Shown here: one piece after another, positions 13,862-21,389 of the stretch
How positions within the stretch are numbered: the first letter of the stretch is position 1
Layout of the letters: each line of letters starts with the position of its first letter
Origin: an uncultured archaeon
Lineage (GTDB): Archaea > Halobacteriota > Methanosarcinia > Methanosarcinales > Methanoperedenaceae
DNA length: 36,171 nucleotides
Direction: 5' to 3'
Assembly (NCBI GenBank): GCA_902386135.1
Contig: CABMIB010000065.1
Coordinates: 1 to 36,171, forward strand
Program-made: the position numbers and the translations under genes
Notes under the pieces: model-generated
Told to the model about the DNA's origin: nothing
Databases searched by the model: none
What the model saw: only the letters and a program-made list of their open reading frames with translations

Positions 13862-13998
13862 TCAGCCCCAGTTATGTGTTTTTTAATAGCTTCTTCTGCC
13901 TCGGTCTTCACGGATCCATGCTTGAAGCCGTGTTTTTTTTCTGCAAACTCAGCAAGCTCGTTCGCGATTCCGCGATCAATGGATATTGATTTTCTCAT
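13858..13998 (-). CDS. Ribbon-helix-helix-like small protein (46 aa), second copy
   Basis: Read from ATG 13998 (MRKSISIDRGIANEL) to TGA at 13858. A beta strand KSISID is followed by helix ANELAEFAEKKHG, a turn, and helix VKTEAEEAIKKHI. It is related to the protein at 8267-8422 through shared D-x-GI, KHG and AIK-x-H positions. The strand-helix-helix order fits a ribbon-helix-helix DNA-binding dimer. No ribosome binding site is seen; the divergent AT-rich promoter region at 14018-14062 suggests a leaderless or short-leader transcript. It faces the gene at 14087, so it may regulate that shared promoter. Confidence 0.72.
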   Translation of the reverse strand: MRKSISIDRGIANELAEFAEKKHGFKHGSVKTEAEEAIKKHITGAE

Positions 13999-14017
13999 AG
14001 TGCGTGCATTCGCCTAC

Positions 14018-14062
14018 AGTCACATATATTTGATTTGTGACCATTAAACATATATATTTACA
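14018..14062. promoter_or_regulatory. Divergent promoter region
   Basis: ACATATATTTGATTTGTGACC and ACATATATATTTACAG contain TATA boxes on both strands. The right-hand one (about 14049-14060) is about 27-35 nt before the ATG at 14087; the left-hand one serves the leftward gene starting at 13998. The TGTGACCATTAAAC stretch between them could be an operator. Confidence 0.5.
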
Positions 14063-14086
14063 GATTAATCATAAAACGTGATTATT

Positions 14087-14590
14087 ATGTTATCAAATGA
14101 GCAAAGAACATACCTGAAACAATACCGTGAGAGACACGAGCAGGCTGAAAAGCAGGCGGACACCAAGGAACTGGACGCCCTCAGGCAAATGAATAAAAGG
14201 ATATGTGATAAGGCGAAAGAGGCAATCTGTGACCTGGCCCTTATAGCAGAGTCCATGCCGGAAACTCAGAAAGAGAAAATATTTACAAAGGAGTCTTTGA
14301 GAGATTTTATTAAGTTTGCACTCCGGCCAGGTGATAGAAAACCTTTTGGATGTGCTATTAGGGATGAAGAGATAAACGCCGATCTGCCAGAGCCTATTTA
14401 TAATGCGCGGATATTCGAACTTGGCGCATTCCTTGCTGATTTTGGGTTGAGTTCAGCCTACGGAGAGATTTCATGGAGGCAGCGTATTATAGATATAAAC
14501 AATCCTCCAGGAAAAGCGAGGATGTGGGAATTGGTTGATGTTTTAGACAGTTATGGGTATAAGCTTGCTAAAAAGAATAAACGAAAATAG
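14087..14590 (+). CDS. Hypothetical helical protein beside the integrase
   Basis: About 167 residues from the ATG at 14087 (MLSNEQRTYLKQYRER); an in-frame GTG at 14078 is possible, but TATA spacing favours a leaderless ATG. The N-terminal 70 residues are a charged coiled coil (YLKQYRERHEQAEKQADTKE). The C-terminal part has mixed structure (IYNARIFELGAFLADFGLSS, then MWELVDVLDSYGYKLAKKNK). Not recognised. It is convergent with the integrase gene (stops 5 bp apart), a place where archaeal proviruses often keep excisionase-like or regulatory genes. That role is inference only. Confidence 0.65.
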   Translation: MLSNEQRTYLKQYRERHEQAEKQADTKELDALRQMNKRICDKAKEAICDLALIAESMPETQKEKIFTKESLRDFIKFALRPGDRKPFGCAIRDEEINADLPEPIYNARIFELGAFLADFGLSSAYGEISWRQRIIDINNPPGKARMWELVDVLDSYGYKLAKKNKRK

Positions 14591-14595
14591 TTAAT

Positions 14596-15750
14596 CTATG
14601 TTTTCCCCACCTTTGATATAGCCTCTGCAAACCATTTTTGAAACTCTGGGTTACTCTGCATGGCCGCGAATACTTCAGGAATAAGCTTGCTCTTATCCTC
14701 TATTTCTTTGGCCACATTCTTATCGAGGACTAGTCCACATGTGGCGCAATACTTCGCATCAACCGGATTATCGGCAGCGCAACGAGGGCACTTCCCAGGC
14801 TTCAAAGTCTTGAGTACTATCTCTTCATCATCAGTAATCAAACCATTTTTTATGAGGAGCTTCTTATCCACATCAGCGCCCGCTAAATGAACATAAGTCG
14901 CAGGCATGTTGCTCTCTTTTTCCCAACCAGCAAGTATCCTCAGCTCAGATTCAAGGAACCCCTGTCTTACAAAAACGGTTAACCTACCGTGCCTGAGCGC
15001 GTGAGGATGAACATCTTTATTGATCCCAGCTAATTTACCCACAGTTTTGAGCATGTTCTGAACTGTGCGATCCTCAACCCTGCGCACCTCCATGACCTTG
15101 CCCCCTTTATGGTCATAGCGCCTTTCTGTAACGAATAATGGCGCGTCAGGATTGTTTTTAAGTGGGTGCTGGTTAAGCCAGAGCCTCACATCAGGCAGGG
15201 AATCAATCAAACGAACTTTACGCATCCCGGTTTTCCCGTTTACTATCATTGTGGCGCCGTGCTCATCCGGCTGGATGTGATTGATATTTCGGCTCATGAC
15301 CTCATTTAATCGGCAGCCTGAATCCCACAGCAACATGATAATAGCGCGGTCCCGCTGGCTCTTGCATACTGATAACATCTTCTTGACATCATCCGGAGTT
15401 ATGAGTTGCTCAACCGGTAAATAATTCTTAGGTTGCTTTACTTTGATACCGACAAATAGATCATTTCCTGGCTTCAGCCAGTCGTAGAATTTCCGCAGGG
15501 CGATGATATCACCATTTACGGTCCATTGAGAACTTGAATAACGTCTCTTGATAATATAATCCTGGATATCGGTCTTAGTAACCTCGGCTGCAGGTTTGTT
15601 ATACTGCAATAGGGCCTGGTAATTCTTCCAGAGGTAGTTGTTAACTGTCCGATTACTTAGCTGCTGCAATTCAAGGGCGCGCTTAAAATCGTTCAATACC
15701 TTGGCATTATCGCCAAGTTCCTCGGTTGTAATTTTAGGTGGGTGCTTCAT
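14596..15750 (-). CDS. int: Tyrosine-family integrase with C-terminal zinc ribbon
   Basis: 384 residues from the ATG at 15750 (MKHPPKITTEELG). This start has a TATA-like TTTATTAACTTT 20-30 nt upstream, making a leaderless transcript likely. The frame stays open upstream into the tRNA 3' half (TTG at 15840), but that start would need the tRNA sequence. A SAM-like core-binding domain occupies about 12-105. The catalytic set is Arg147 (SGCRLNEVM), His250-x2-Arg253 (HPHALRHGRLT), Trp276 (LAGWEKES) and Tyr286 (PATYVHLAG). C321, C324, C335 and C338 form a zinc ribbon. It presumably cuts the TTGAGGG core at the tRNA anticodon loop 55 bp away. Confidence 0.93.
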   Translation of the reverse strand: MKHPPKITTEELGDNAKVLNDFKRALELQQLSNRTVNNYLWKNYQALLQYNKPAAEVTKTDIQDYIIKRRYSSSQWTVNGDIIALRKFYDWLKPGNDLFVGIKVKQPKNYLPVEQLITPDDVKKMLSVCKSQRDRAIIMLLWDSGCRLNEVMSRNINHIQPDEHGATMIVNGKTGMRKVRLIDSLPDVRLWLNQHPLKNNPDAPLFVTERRYDHKGGKVMEVRRVEDRTVQNMLKTVGKLAGINKDVHPHALRHGRLTVFVRQGFLESELRILAGWEKESNMPATYVHLAGADVDKKLLIKNGLITDDEEIVLKTLKPGKCPRCAADNPVDAKYCATCGLVLDKNVAKEIEDKSKLIPEVFAAMQSNPEFQKWFAEAISKVGKT

Positions 15751-15780
15751 ATTGCTTAGATTGCTTTGAAAGTTAATAAA

Positions 15781-15802
15781 GTTTGCGCCATACATTGCGC
15801 AA
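15781..15802. repeat. Hairpin arm beside attR
   Basis: TTTGCGC (15782-15788) and GCGCAAA (15797-15803) are inverted repeats with an 8-nt spacer, 2 nt from the att core. GTTTGCGCCAT here is also nearly complementary to ATGGCACAAG (2794-2803) beside attL, so these are probable integrase arm-binding sites. Confidence 0.5.
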
Positions 15803-15804
15803 AG

Positions 15805-15855
15805 TTGAGGGGCTGGTTTCGTAGGAATTCGTGGGTTCAAATCCCATCCTCCGCA
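15805..15855 (+). pseudogene. 3' half of host tRNA-Leu(GAG) (attR)
   Basis: Begins with the anticodon loop TTGAGGG (15805-15811), then stem GCTGG (15812-15816), variable region, T arm GTGGG-TTCAAAT-CCCAT (15831-15847), acceptor CCTCCGC (15848-15854) and A at 15855. It completes the half at 2740-2780. CCA is not encoded. Without the 5' half it cannot form a tRNA alone. Confidence 0.87.
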
Positions 15856-16170
15856 TATCTTTTCTCAGATACTGGTAAAACAAAGGACATTAATAGTATT
15901 AATACCGAAGAATTTCGTAAGTTCTTGCAAGTACAAAAGAATTTATCTAAACGAGCCATTGAAAACCATATACTAAATGTTAATGTATTTCTTAAATCAG
16001 ATAAATATATTCAAGACGTTTTATATTCGATCAAACGAATCAGAAGTTCATCAACTGTACAGGACACGATTAGCATAGATATAGTAAGGAAATAACTATT
16101 GAGCCTTTGCAGGAAAGGTATTGTAAATTCTTTCACAGGTAAACGCAACAGGCAGTTTTACTATAGGGTG
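15856..16170 (+). pseudogene. Broken integrase-like N-terminal domain next to the tRNA 3' end
   Basis: Directly after the tRNA, the frame reads INTEEFRKFLQVQKNLSKRA and IENHILNVNVFLKSDKYIQ, the pattern of a SAM-like core-binding domain of tyrosine recombinases. It runs to a TAA at 16093-16095. The same frame then continues as a plausible short C-terminus (LLSLCRKGIVNSFTGKRNRQ followed by FYYRV) before a second stop at 16170-16172. There is no proper start codon and no catalytic domain. This looks like the remnant of an older integrase gene whose attachment site overlapped the tRNA end. Alternatively it is a decayed winged-helix gene. Confidence 0.5.
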
Positions 16171-16386
16171 TAAAATGCAAATTTCAGTTTGGACAGGCGA
16201 CGCATCTTGTTTGGATAGTTTGGATTTTTGGTTATCCAAGGTTAAACGCTATGTATCGCCTTAATCTTTTCAGTTTGGATGTTTGGACGGAAAATGAAAG
16301 GGAAAAAGCAAACTTTTGTTGGGAATTTTTAACAATTATAACTTTCAAGTTAAAATTCTAAAATCAATTTACTCGTACCCAACATT
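16171..16386. other. Non-coding stretch after the integrase remnant
   Basis: AT-rich, with repeated GTTTGGAT words (for example near 16188, 16209 and 16281) and no credible reading frame. Probably decayed mobile-element sequence. Confidence 0.4.
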
Positions 16387-16848
16387 CTATGATGTCTGGG
16401 AGCATTGTGTGATATTGTTTGTAGCTTGTGGTTGGTTAGATTTTATACTTTGATATTGAATTCTCCTTTCAACTTCCAAAATGATTCCTTGGCACCTATT
16501 AAATCTTTCATTTATAATCAACTTATAAACAAGCCAAGTGCCTATAATTAAAACTACGGGAATAATTATTTTCCATGAGATGTCTTGAATAAAGACAGAA
16601 AACAAAAGATTAACGCCTATAGCAAAAATAAAAAAAGCCAAAGTATTCAAATTTTGATAAAATTTACCCCTAACTTCAGCAACCCTTTGCTGATATTTAC
16701 ACTCTTCTATTCCTTTAAAATCGATAGGGTATTTTCTATGTATATACCTATCAACTTCGTCATCTAAGTTATCCCAATATTTTCTATCATCTGGAGATAC
16801 CATATGTTCGACCCATGCATTAATTGATGAGATGATATAAAGATGCAT
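16387..16848 (-). CDS. Small membrane protein with two transmembrane segments
   Basis: 153 residues from the ATG at 16848; an in-frame ATG at 16803 (MVSPDDRKYWDN) is an alternative, since TATA-like sequences precede both. A soluble acidic N-terminal part (DDRKYWDNLDDEVDRYIHRK) is followed by two hydrophobic helices (LNTLAFFIFAIGVNLLFSVF and IIIPVVLIIGTWLVYKLII) and a polar C-terminus. No family is recognised. It is divergent from the gene at 16895, with only about 46 bp between them, and may share regulation. Low GC compared with the flanking host genes suggests acquired DNA. Confidence 0.6.
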   Translation of the reverse strand: MHLYIISSINAWVEHMVSPDDRKYWDNLDDEVDRYIHRKYPIDFKGIEECKYQQRVAEVRGKFYQNLNTLAFFIFAIGVNLLFSVFIQDISWKIIIPVVLIIGTWLVYKLIINERFNRCQGIILEVERRIQYQSIKSNQPQATNNITQCSQTS

Positions 16849-16894
16849 CGGAAGTTATTTGATAAATAGAAGTTAATGCTTGTCATGTGGAATA

Positions 16895-17245
16895 ATGGAA
16901 AGATTAACTAAACTGCAAAATTTGATACTTAAGCGGCTGAATAAAGATAGTACAAAGTATATTGAAGAAACTGTTTTATTTGGTTATATAATGGAGCCTG
17001 CAATGAATAAAGGAGTAGTACATCATCCTGATGACTTTCAAGAAGCGATACGAAGCTTAATGCAAAGGAAATTAGTTATGTGGGATAATAGACCAAATAT
17101 GAGCATAAGAATAACTGAAGAAGGAATGGAGAAACTCAAATTTATTTCGTTGATAAAGGATATTGCTACTGATTATAAAGAGCTTTTGACTGTGGTGGCT
17201 ATTATCATATCAGTTATTTTTGGAATTATCACTCTTAGGAAATGA
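16895..17245 (+). CDS. Winged-helix protein with C-terminal membrane anchor
   Basis: About 116 residues from ATG 16895 (MERLTKLQNLILKRL); a TATA-like TTGATAAATAG lies about 30 nt upstream, so it is probably leaderless. The N-terminal 75 residues look like a winged helix (FQEAIRSLMQRKLVMWDNRP, then MSIRITEEGMEKL). A C-terminal hydrophobic segment (LLTVVAIIISVIFGIITLRK) would fix it to the membrane. Membrane-bound winged-helix proteins of this size can be sensors or effectors in accessory regions. Family unknown. Confidence 0.6.
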   Translation: MERLTKLQNLILKRLNKDSTKYIEETVLFGYIMEPAMNKGVVHHPDDFQEAIRSLMQRKLVMWDNRPNMSIRITEEGMEKLKFISLIKDIATDYKELLTVVAIIISVIFGIITLRK

Positions 17246-17351
17246 AGCTACTGTTGCGATTACTTTCGCCCCGCTCCCAAAATTTTGATGAGGAAACTGA
17301 GCATACAGGGGCAACAAGGAGACTATATTAGTGAATTAAGAGGTAGCTGAA

Positions 17352-17942
17352 ATGTTTTTAGATAGAAAAGATTTAGAAGATATGGCTTTATTTAATGATA
17401 AAGCAGAAAAATTAAGAAATCACAATTTTACTAAAAAAGTTACTGATGGTTTTGGGGTAACAGTCTCTGCTAAAGAAGGCGAGCCCATTAATGTTGAGAA
17501 AAGATTCCCAACAGATGAGTCGATTGAATCTTTTGTATTAACACTTAGATTTTTTATCCAAGAGAATGAGGCACCTAGCTTTAAGAATATGACCAAAATG
17601 TATTCAAAGTTACCAGATTACAGTAAAGAAAAGAACTCTTTCCTAAACGTTCGTAAAGGGCTCAATGATTACCTTAATTCACCTGATAAGCAGTTGAATA
17701 TCTCTGAAGATGGTGAAACATTTACAAATAGGCGAATTTTTGAAATATTCTTATATGGTGGACTAGCTCATGCAAACCAAGCTAAGAAGAGAAAATATGA
17801 TAAATGGATGGCTAACCCTTTAGTAGGCACGATATTGCAAGAAGAATTTATTAATATAATATGTTATATATTGAGATGCGTGTTATACGTTCAAGAGCTA
17901 AATGAATCGCTCATAAAAGATTTTACTTACTTCAGATTATGA
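17352..17942 (+). CDS. Hypothetical accessory-region protein
   Basis: 196 residues, start fixed by GAGGT at 17340-17344, 7 nt before the ATG. Mixed alpha/beta N-terminal half (FTKKVTDGFGVTVSAKEGEP, then SIESFVLTLRFFIQ) and a helical C-terminal half with hydrophobic helices (EEFINIICYILRCVLYVQEL). It is low-GC and rich in Lys, Asn and Phe, unlike the host operons. Proteins of this general type occur as stand-alone cargo in accessory islands, but no named family is recognised. The sequence appears intact. Confidence 0.6.
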   Translation: MFLDRKDLEDMALFNDKAEKLRNHNFTKKVTDGFGVTVSAKEGEPINVEKRFPTDESIESFVLTLRFFIQENEAPSFKNMTKMYSKLPDYSKEKNSFLNVRKGLNDYLNSPDKQLNISEDGETFTNRRIFEIFLYGGLAHANQAKKRKYDKWMANPLVGTILQEEFINIICYILRCVLYVQELNESLIKDFTYFRL

Positions 17943-17947
17943 AATCT

Positions 17948-18110
17948 CTAAATTATTGCTGATTTTTTTTTCAGTAATAGAGGTTCAATAACTTCGCATA
18001 CAGGCAGCGTATTCACAATATCAAATACTTCCTCTACTTTTGAGGGCTCAGTCGGATTTTACTACGATTTTGCGAAGTTCTTCTATAGCGGTTTTAGAGA
18101 TGCATTCCAT
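17948..18110 (-). pseudogene. Small ORF broken by one frameshift
   Basis: On the minus strand, ATG at 18110 reads MECISKTAIEELRKIVVKSD and stops. Shifting frame there continues as EPSKVEEVFDIVNTLPVCEV, then IEPLLLKKKSAII and a stop at 17948. Both parts have a protein-like composition, and together give about 54 residues. A single-base indel near 18050 would explain it. The family is unknown; size and setting would fit an antitoxin-like gene. Confidence 0.35.
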
Positions 18111-18381
18111 ATAACCTCAATGAGATGAAAGCGAGGGGCAGGTAATTTTATAGGATGATTGATGATACCCTCGCAATCTTTGTCATTGTTAGTTGAATAC
18201 AAAAGGCACGGCGGGCGCTGGCGACATCTGGATTTCCGCGTTTCGCATGGCAAGAATTTCCTCGTATGTTTGAGATATTGGTTTCTGCTCTGTGTCCTCT
18301 GCGCACTCTGTGGTTTATATGTTAATATAAGACATTATGCAGGAGACTATAAATAAACAATACTCTTTTTAGAAAGTATCT
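18111..18381 (+). promoter_or_regulatory. Intergenic region and nmd3 promoter
   Basis: No gene seen. TATAAATA at 18348-18355 lies 27 nt before the nmd3 ATG, indicating a leaderless transcript. The stretch CTGTGTCCTCTGCGCACTCTGTGG (about 18289-18313) resembles the CTTTGCGnnCTTTGCG family of dispersed repeats seen at 29013-29083. Confidence 0.55.
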
Positions 18382-19443
18382 ATGGCAGAAAGACGCACTC
18401 AAAAAACAGACAGGGACCTCAATGACATGTCCTTCCCGGAATTCCTGGAGCATATAAACAAGGGAAAAACCAGCTTTATCGGAGATAAAAAACTTCTTGA
18501 ATGCCCGCTTGTTGTTTATACTCGAATATGCCCGACATGCGGCTCGGTCTTCAAGAAGGGAAAGTGGCAATCAAGGCAGGATGAAAGCGATGTCATTATC
18601 GAGTGCGTAAAAGATAATCTGATTGTAAATAAACTGGCGCAGGATATTGAACTGGAGATAACTCCGAAGCAGCTTGATTATTCCAGGTACGCGGTGCATG
18701 TCAAAGCAAAAGCGAATATCGAAGGCGTGCAGACAGAGGCGGCGCTGGATACGGAAGTGAGGATAAGCTGGGAGACATGCGACACATGCAGCAGGATATC
18801 GGGAGGCTATTTTGAAGGTATCGTGCAGATCCGCGCCGATAAAAGGCTCCCAACGCAGGAGGAGCTTGAAAGGTGCAGGGAAATTGCGCAGGATGTGGCA
18901 ACGCGCTCGCAGGAAAAAGGGGAGAGGCTTGCGTTCATTGCAAAGATCGTTGAACTTGATGAAGGCATTGATATTTATGTAGGGCTTAGCAAGCTTGGAA
19001 AACAGATATGCAGGGCAATAACCGATGCATTCGGAGGCAGGTTCTCAGAATCGCCAAAACTTGTAGGGCAGAAGAACGGCGAAGACCTTTACCGGATCAC
19101 GTTTGCCGTCCGGCTGCCTGAATTCGTGCGGGGGGATATTGTAAGTGCGGATGATACGGTGATAGAGGTGCAAAGCTGCGGAAAGCATGTTAGCGGCATC
19201 GACCTTGAGACCGGCAGGAGATTTATCGAGAACTTTAACGACCTGATGGATGTTAAGAAATTAGGCAGGCGCCAGGATGCGGTTCCTGCAGTGCTGGTTG
19301 CGGAGGAGGATAAAGTGATCCAGGTGCTTGACCCTGAGACCTATGAGACTGTTACTGTTAAAAGACCTGAGTTCCTGAGCGCAGAGCCGGGGGATGAGAT
19401 AAAGATAATAAAAACGGCGAAAGGGATTTATGTGCTGCCGTGA
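18382..19443 (+). CDS. nmd3: Ribosomal export/assembly protein Nmd3, first zinc finger lost
   Basis: Archaeal Nmd3 homologue, thought to bind the 60S/50S subunit. Recognisable blocks are ECPLVVYTRICPTCGSVFKKGKW, CDTCSRISGGYFEGIVQIRA, and a C-terminal OB-like part (VPAVLVAEEDKVIQVLDPET, then FLSAEPGDEIKIIKTAKGIYV). Archaeal Nmd3 normally begins with a zinc finger of two C-x2-C pairs. Here the matching segment reads AERRTQKTD...NDMSFPEFLEH, with none of the four cysteines, while the following sequence is well conserved. Start: ATG at 18382, 27 nt after TATAAATA. 353 aa, normal length. Confidence 0.88.
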   Translation: MAERRTQKTDRDLNDMSFPEFLEHINKGKTSFIGDKKLLECPLVVYTRICPTCGSVFKKGKWQSRQDESDVIIECVKDNLIVNKLAQDIELEITPKQLDYSRYAVHVKAKANIEGVQTEAALDTEVRISWETCDTCSRISGGYFEGIVQIRADKRLPTQEELERCREIAQDVATRSQEKGERLAFIAKIVELDEGIDIYVGLSKLGKQICRAITDAFGGRFSESPKLVGQKNGEDLYRITFAVRLPEFVRGDIVSADDTVIEVQSCGKHVSGIDLETGRRFIENFNDLMDVKKLGRRQDAVPAVLVAEEDKVIQVLDPETYETVTVKRPEFLSAEPGDEIKIIKTAKGIYVLP

Positions 19444-19565
19444 GCGGTTTTTAATTACCTGTTCGCTCTGTGGGTGTGTTTACCGGAGAAGATACGCTGT
19501 ATAGAGTGGTGGCAAGGGGTATATAAAAAGAGTATGGCTTGCAGGCAGTAGCATAAAAAGCAGGT
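19444..19565. other. Convergent intergenic region
   Basis: Between nmd3 and the leftward histidine kinase gene. GGTTTTTAATT follows the nmd3 stop and may act as a weak T-rich terminator. No gene is seen. Confidence 0.35.
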
Positions 19566-21389
19566 CTATTTCGTGCTTAGAACGTCGTGTATAGTTTTCA
19601 ATAAGCTCTCAGCAGTGTAAGGTTTTGGCAAAAAGGCATTTGTATAGTCAGCCATATTCGCATGTCTATCTTTCTCTGCTAATCCGCTGACTGAGATAAT
19701 TTTGACTTCAGGATTAATTCTGCGAACTGCCCGGATGCTCGCATGGCCATCCATAACCGGCATCATCATATCCATAAGGATAACCTTGATTTTATCCATG
19801 TTTTGAGCATACATTGCTACTGCCTGCACACCATCTTCGGCTGTAAGCACTTTATACCCGTATGTTTTCAACATTGAGCTGGTAATCTCACGAATTGAGC
19901 CTTCGTCTTCAGCAACAAGAATCAATTCCCCATACCCGACGGGTAATTCAAGCTTATGCTCTTCTATTCTTTGTATCTCTGTTTTAATCGCAGGCAAATA
20001 GACTCTGAATGCCGTTCCTTTATCAACTTCGCTTTGCACATCTATAAATCCACCGTGGCTCTTCACAATTCCAAGAGATGTTGAAAGACCGAGTCCTGTT
20101 CCTTTTCCATGTTCTTTTGTCGTAAAAAATGGTTCGAAAATCCTGTCCAGTATTTTAGGAGGAATACCTGTCCCCGTATCAGAGACCGTGATGACAATAT
20201 ACTGACCAACTCTGGATTCGATATACATCCGTGCATAGCTCTCATCAACATAAAAATTCCCAGCAGATATACTTAAGCTACCGCCATCTGGCATTGCATC
20301 ACGTGCATTCACACACAAGTTCATTAAAACCTGATGTAATTGCGTGGCATCCCCCGAGATCATCCAGAGGTCTTTTTGTATATCAGCTCTGATTTCGATA
20401 TTTCTTGGAAATGTCTCTTTTATGACCTTCTCAATTTCAGATACGATGTATGGTACTTGAAGAGGTTTGCATTCACCCTCTACTCCTCGTGCAAATGACA
20501 TGACTTGCTTTATTAAATCAGCTCCTCGCTGGGCGTTCTTTTCGAGGATAATAAGCAATTTCTGGCTCTGTCCGTCTTTGAATTTTTCTTTTAACATTTG
20601 GATAGACAGTGTTATCGGCGTCAGCACATTGTTGAGATCGTGCGCTATTCCGCCTGCAAGCATGCCTATGCTCTCCATCCTTTGAGCACGGAGAGCCTGC
20701 TCTTCGAGCTTCTTCTTCTCAGTGATGTCCGTATTTATGACAAGTATTGATTTTGGTTTTTCTTCGCCATCACGTATTAGAGTCCAGCGGCTTTCGACAA
20801 TGATTTCTTTACCATCTTTTGTCACCTGATGCAGTTCGCCTATCCACTCTCCCTTCTCAAGGACAATCCTTTTTGCCTCAATAAGCTGGGGTGGCTCTTC
20901 TTTATCTTTAAAAAGAAACTCAATAGGATTTTTGCCTATAGCTTCCCCTTTTGTCCAGCCATACAGGCGTTCAGCGCCTTTGTTCCAGTAGATGAGGCTG
21001 TGATCTAAACTTCTGACTCCTATAGCCTCCTGTGCATTATCAAGAAGTGTAGCTTGTTCAAGTATTTTATCCTCTGCCAGCTTGTGTTTCATTATGAGGA
21101 TTACTGTTACCCATAATGTGCACACTGCCAAAAAGCTATTGAAAAGTTCTATCTCTGATTTAATACTTGGAGGAGAGTATATAAAATCCAGTACAATAAA
21201 TGCGGTACAGGTCGCTGCAAGAGCATAAACGAACCATCGCTGTAACTTCCATGATGCGATTATCAGAGGTAGCAGATATCCCAACCATACTGCATAGCCA
21301 AGTGGTGTCAACAGGTCAAGGATGAATATCCCTGCGGCTATTACAATAGATAACGCATAAACAACAGTAACATTCTTTGTCACCTTCAT
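19566..21389 (-). CDS. Membrane-bound hybrid histidine kinase (PAS, HisKA, HATPase, receiver)
   Basis: 607 residues. Four membrane segments at about 8-97 form the sensor or anchor. PAS domain 105-225 (ITEKKKLEEQA marks its end). HisKA has phospho-acceptor His250 (GGIAHDLNNVL). HATPase has the N box LHQVLMNLCVNARDAMP (351-367), the G boxes SDTGTGIPP and GKGTGLGLST, and the F box FEPFFTT. The C-terminal receiver has the acidic pair VAEDE, phospho-acceptor Asp540 (ILMDMMMPVMDG), a late Ser and Lys (SVSG, FLPKPYT). Phosphate would move from His250 to Asp540. There is no output domain and no partner regulator gene nearby, so its target is elsewhere. Single-gene unit, leftward. Confidence 0.93.
   Translation of the reverse strand: MKVTKNVTVVYALSIVIAAGIFILDLLTPLGYAVWLGYLLPLIIASWKLQRWFVYALAATCTAFIVLDFIYSPPSIKSEIELFNSFLAVCTLWVTVILIMKHKLAEDKILEQATLLDNAQEAIGVRSLDHSLIYWNKGAERLYGWTKGEAIGKNPIEFLFKDKEEPPQLIEAKRIVLEKGEWIGELHQVTKDGKEIIVESRWTLIRDGEEKPKSILVINTDITEKKKLEEQALRAQRMESIGMLAGGIAHDLNNVLTPITLSIQMLKEKFKDGQSQKLLIILEKNAQRGADLIKQVMSFARGVEGECKPLQVPYIVSEIEKVIKETFPRNIEIRADIQKDLWMISGDATQLHQVLMNLCVNARDAMPDGGSLSISAGNFYVDESYARMYIESRVGQYIVITVSDTGTGIPPKILDRIFEPFFTTKEHGKGTGLGLSTSLGIVKSHGGFIDVQSEVDKGTAFRVYLPAIKTEIQRIEEHKLELPVGYGELILVAEDEGSIREITSSMLKTYGYKVLTAEDGVQAVAMYAQNMDKIKVILMDMMMPVMDGHASIRAVRRINPEVKIISVSGLAEKDRHANMADYTNAFLPKPYTAESLLKTIHDVLSTK

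Larger units (their letters stand above)
2774..15811. mobile_element. Integrated tailed-virus-like element in tRNA-Leu (13.0 kb)
   Basis: Bounded by the two copies of the 7-nt anticodon-loop core TTGAGGG (2774-2780 and 15805-15811). The right-end integrase starts about 55 bp inside the boundary. The contents are mobile-element-like: integrase, terminase subunits, tape-measure protein, small DNA-binding proteins and two tRNA genes. The reconstructed attP would have an inverted repeat around the core: GTTTGCGCCAT (15781-15791) against ATGGCACAAG (2794-2803), with one mismatch. No gene recognisable as portal, major capsid, head-tail connector, tail tube or replicase was found. It is therefore read as a satellite-like or reduced provirus. 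Boundaries are firm if the split tRNA is a true integration scar. Confidence 0.82.

Noticed and set aside
15751-15840. Longer integrase start (TTG at 15840) inside the tRNA 3' half
   Set aside because: The ATG at 15750 has a TATA box at the right distance; the longer form would encode antisense tRNA residues and exist only in the integrated state.
18159-18356. 65-residue plus-strand frame before nmd3
   Set aside because: It ends over the nmd3 promoter, has no ribosome binding site and has a shadow-like composition.
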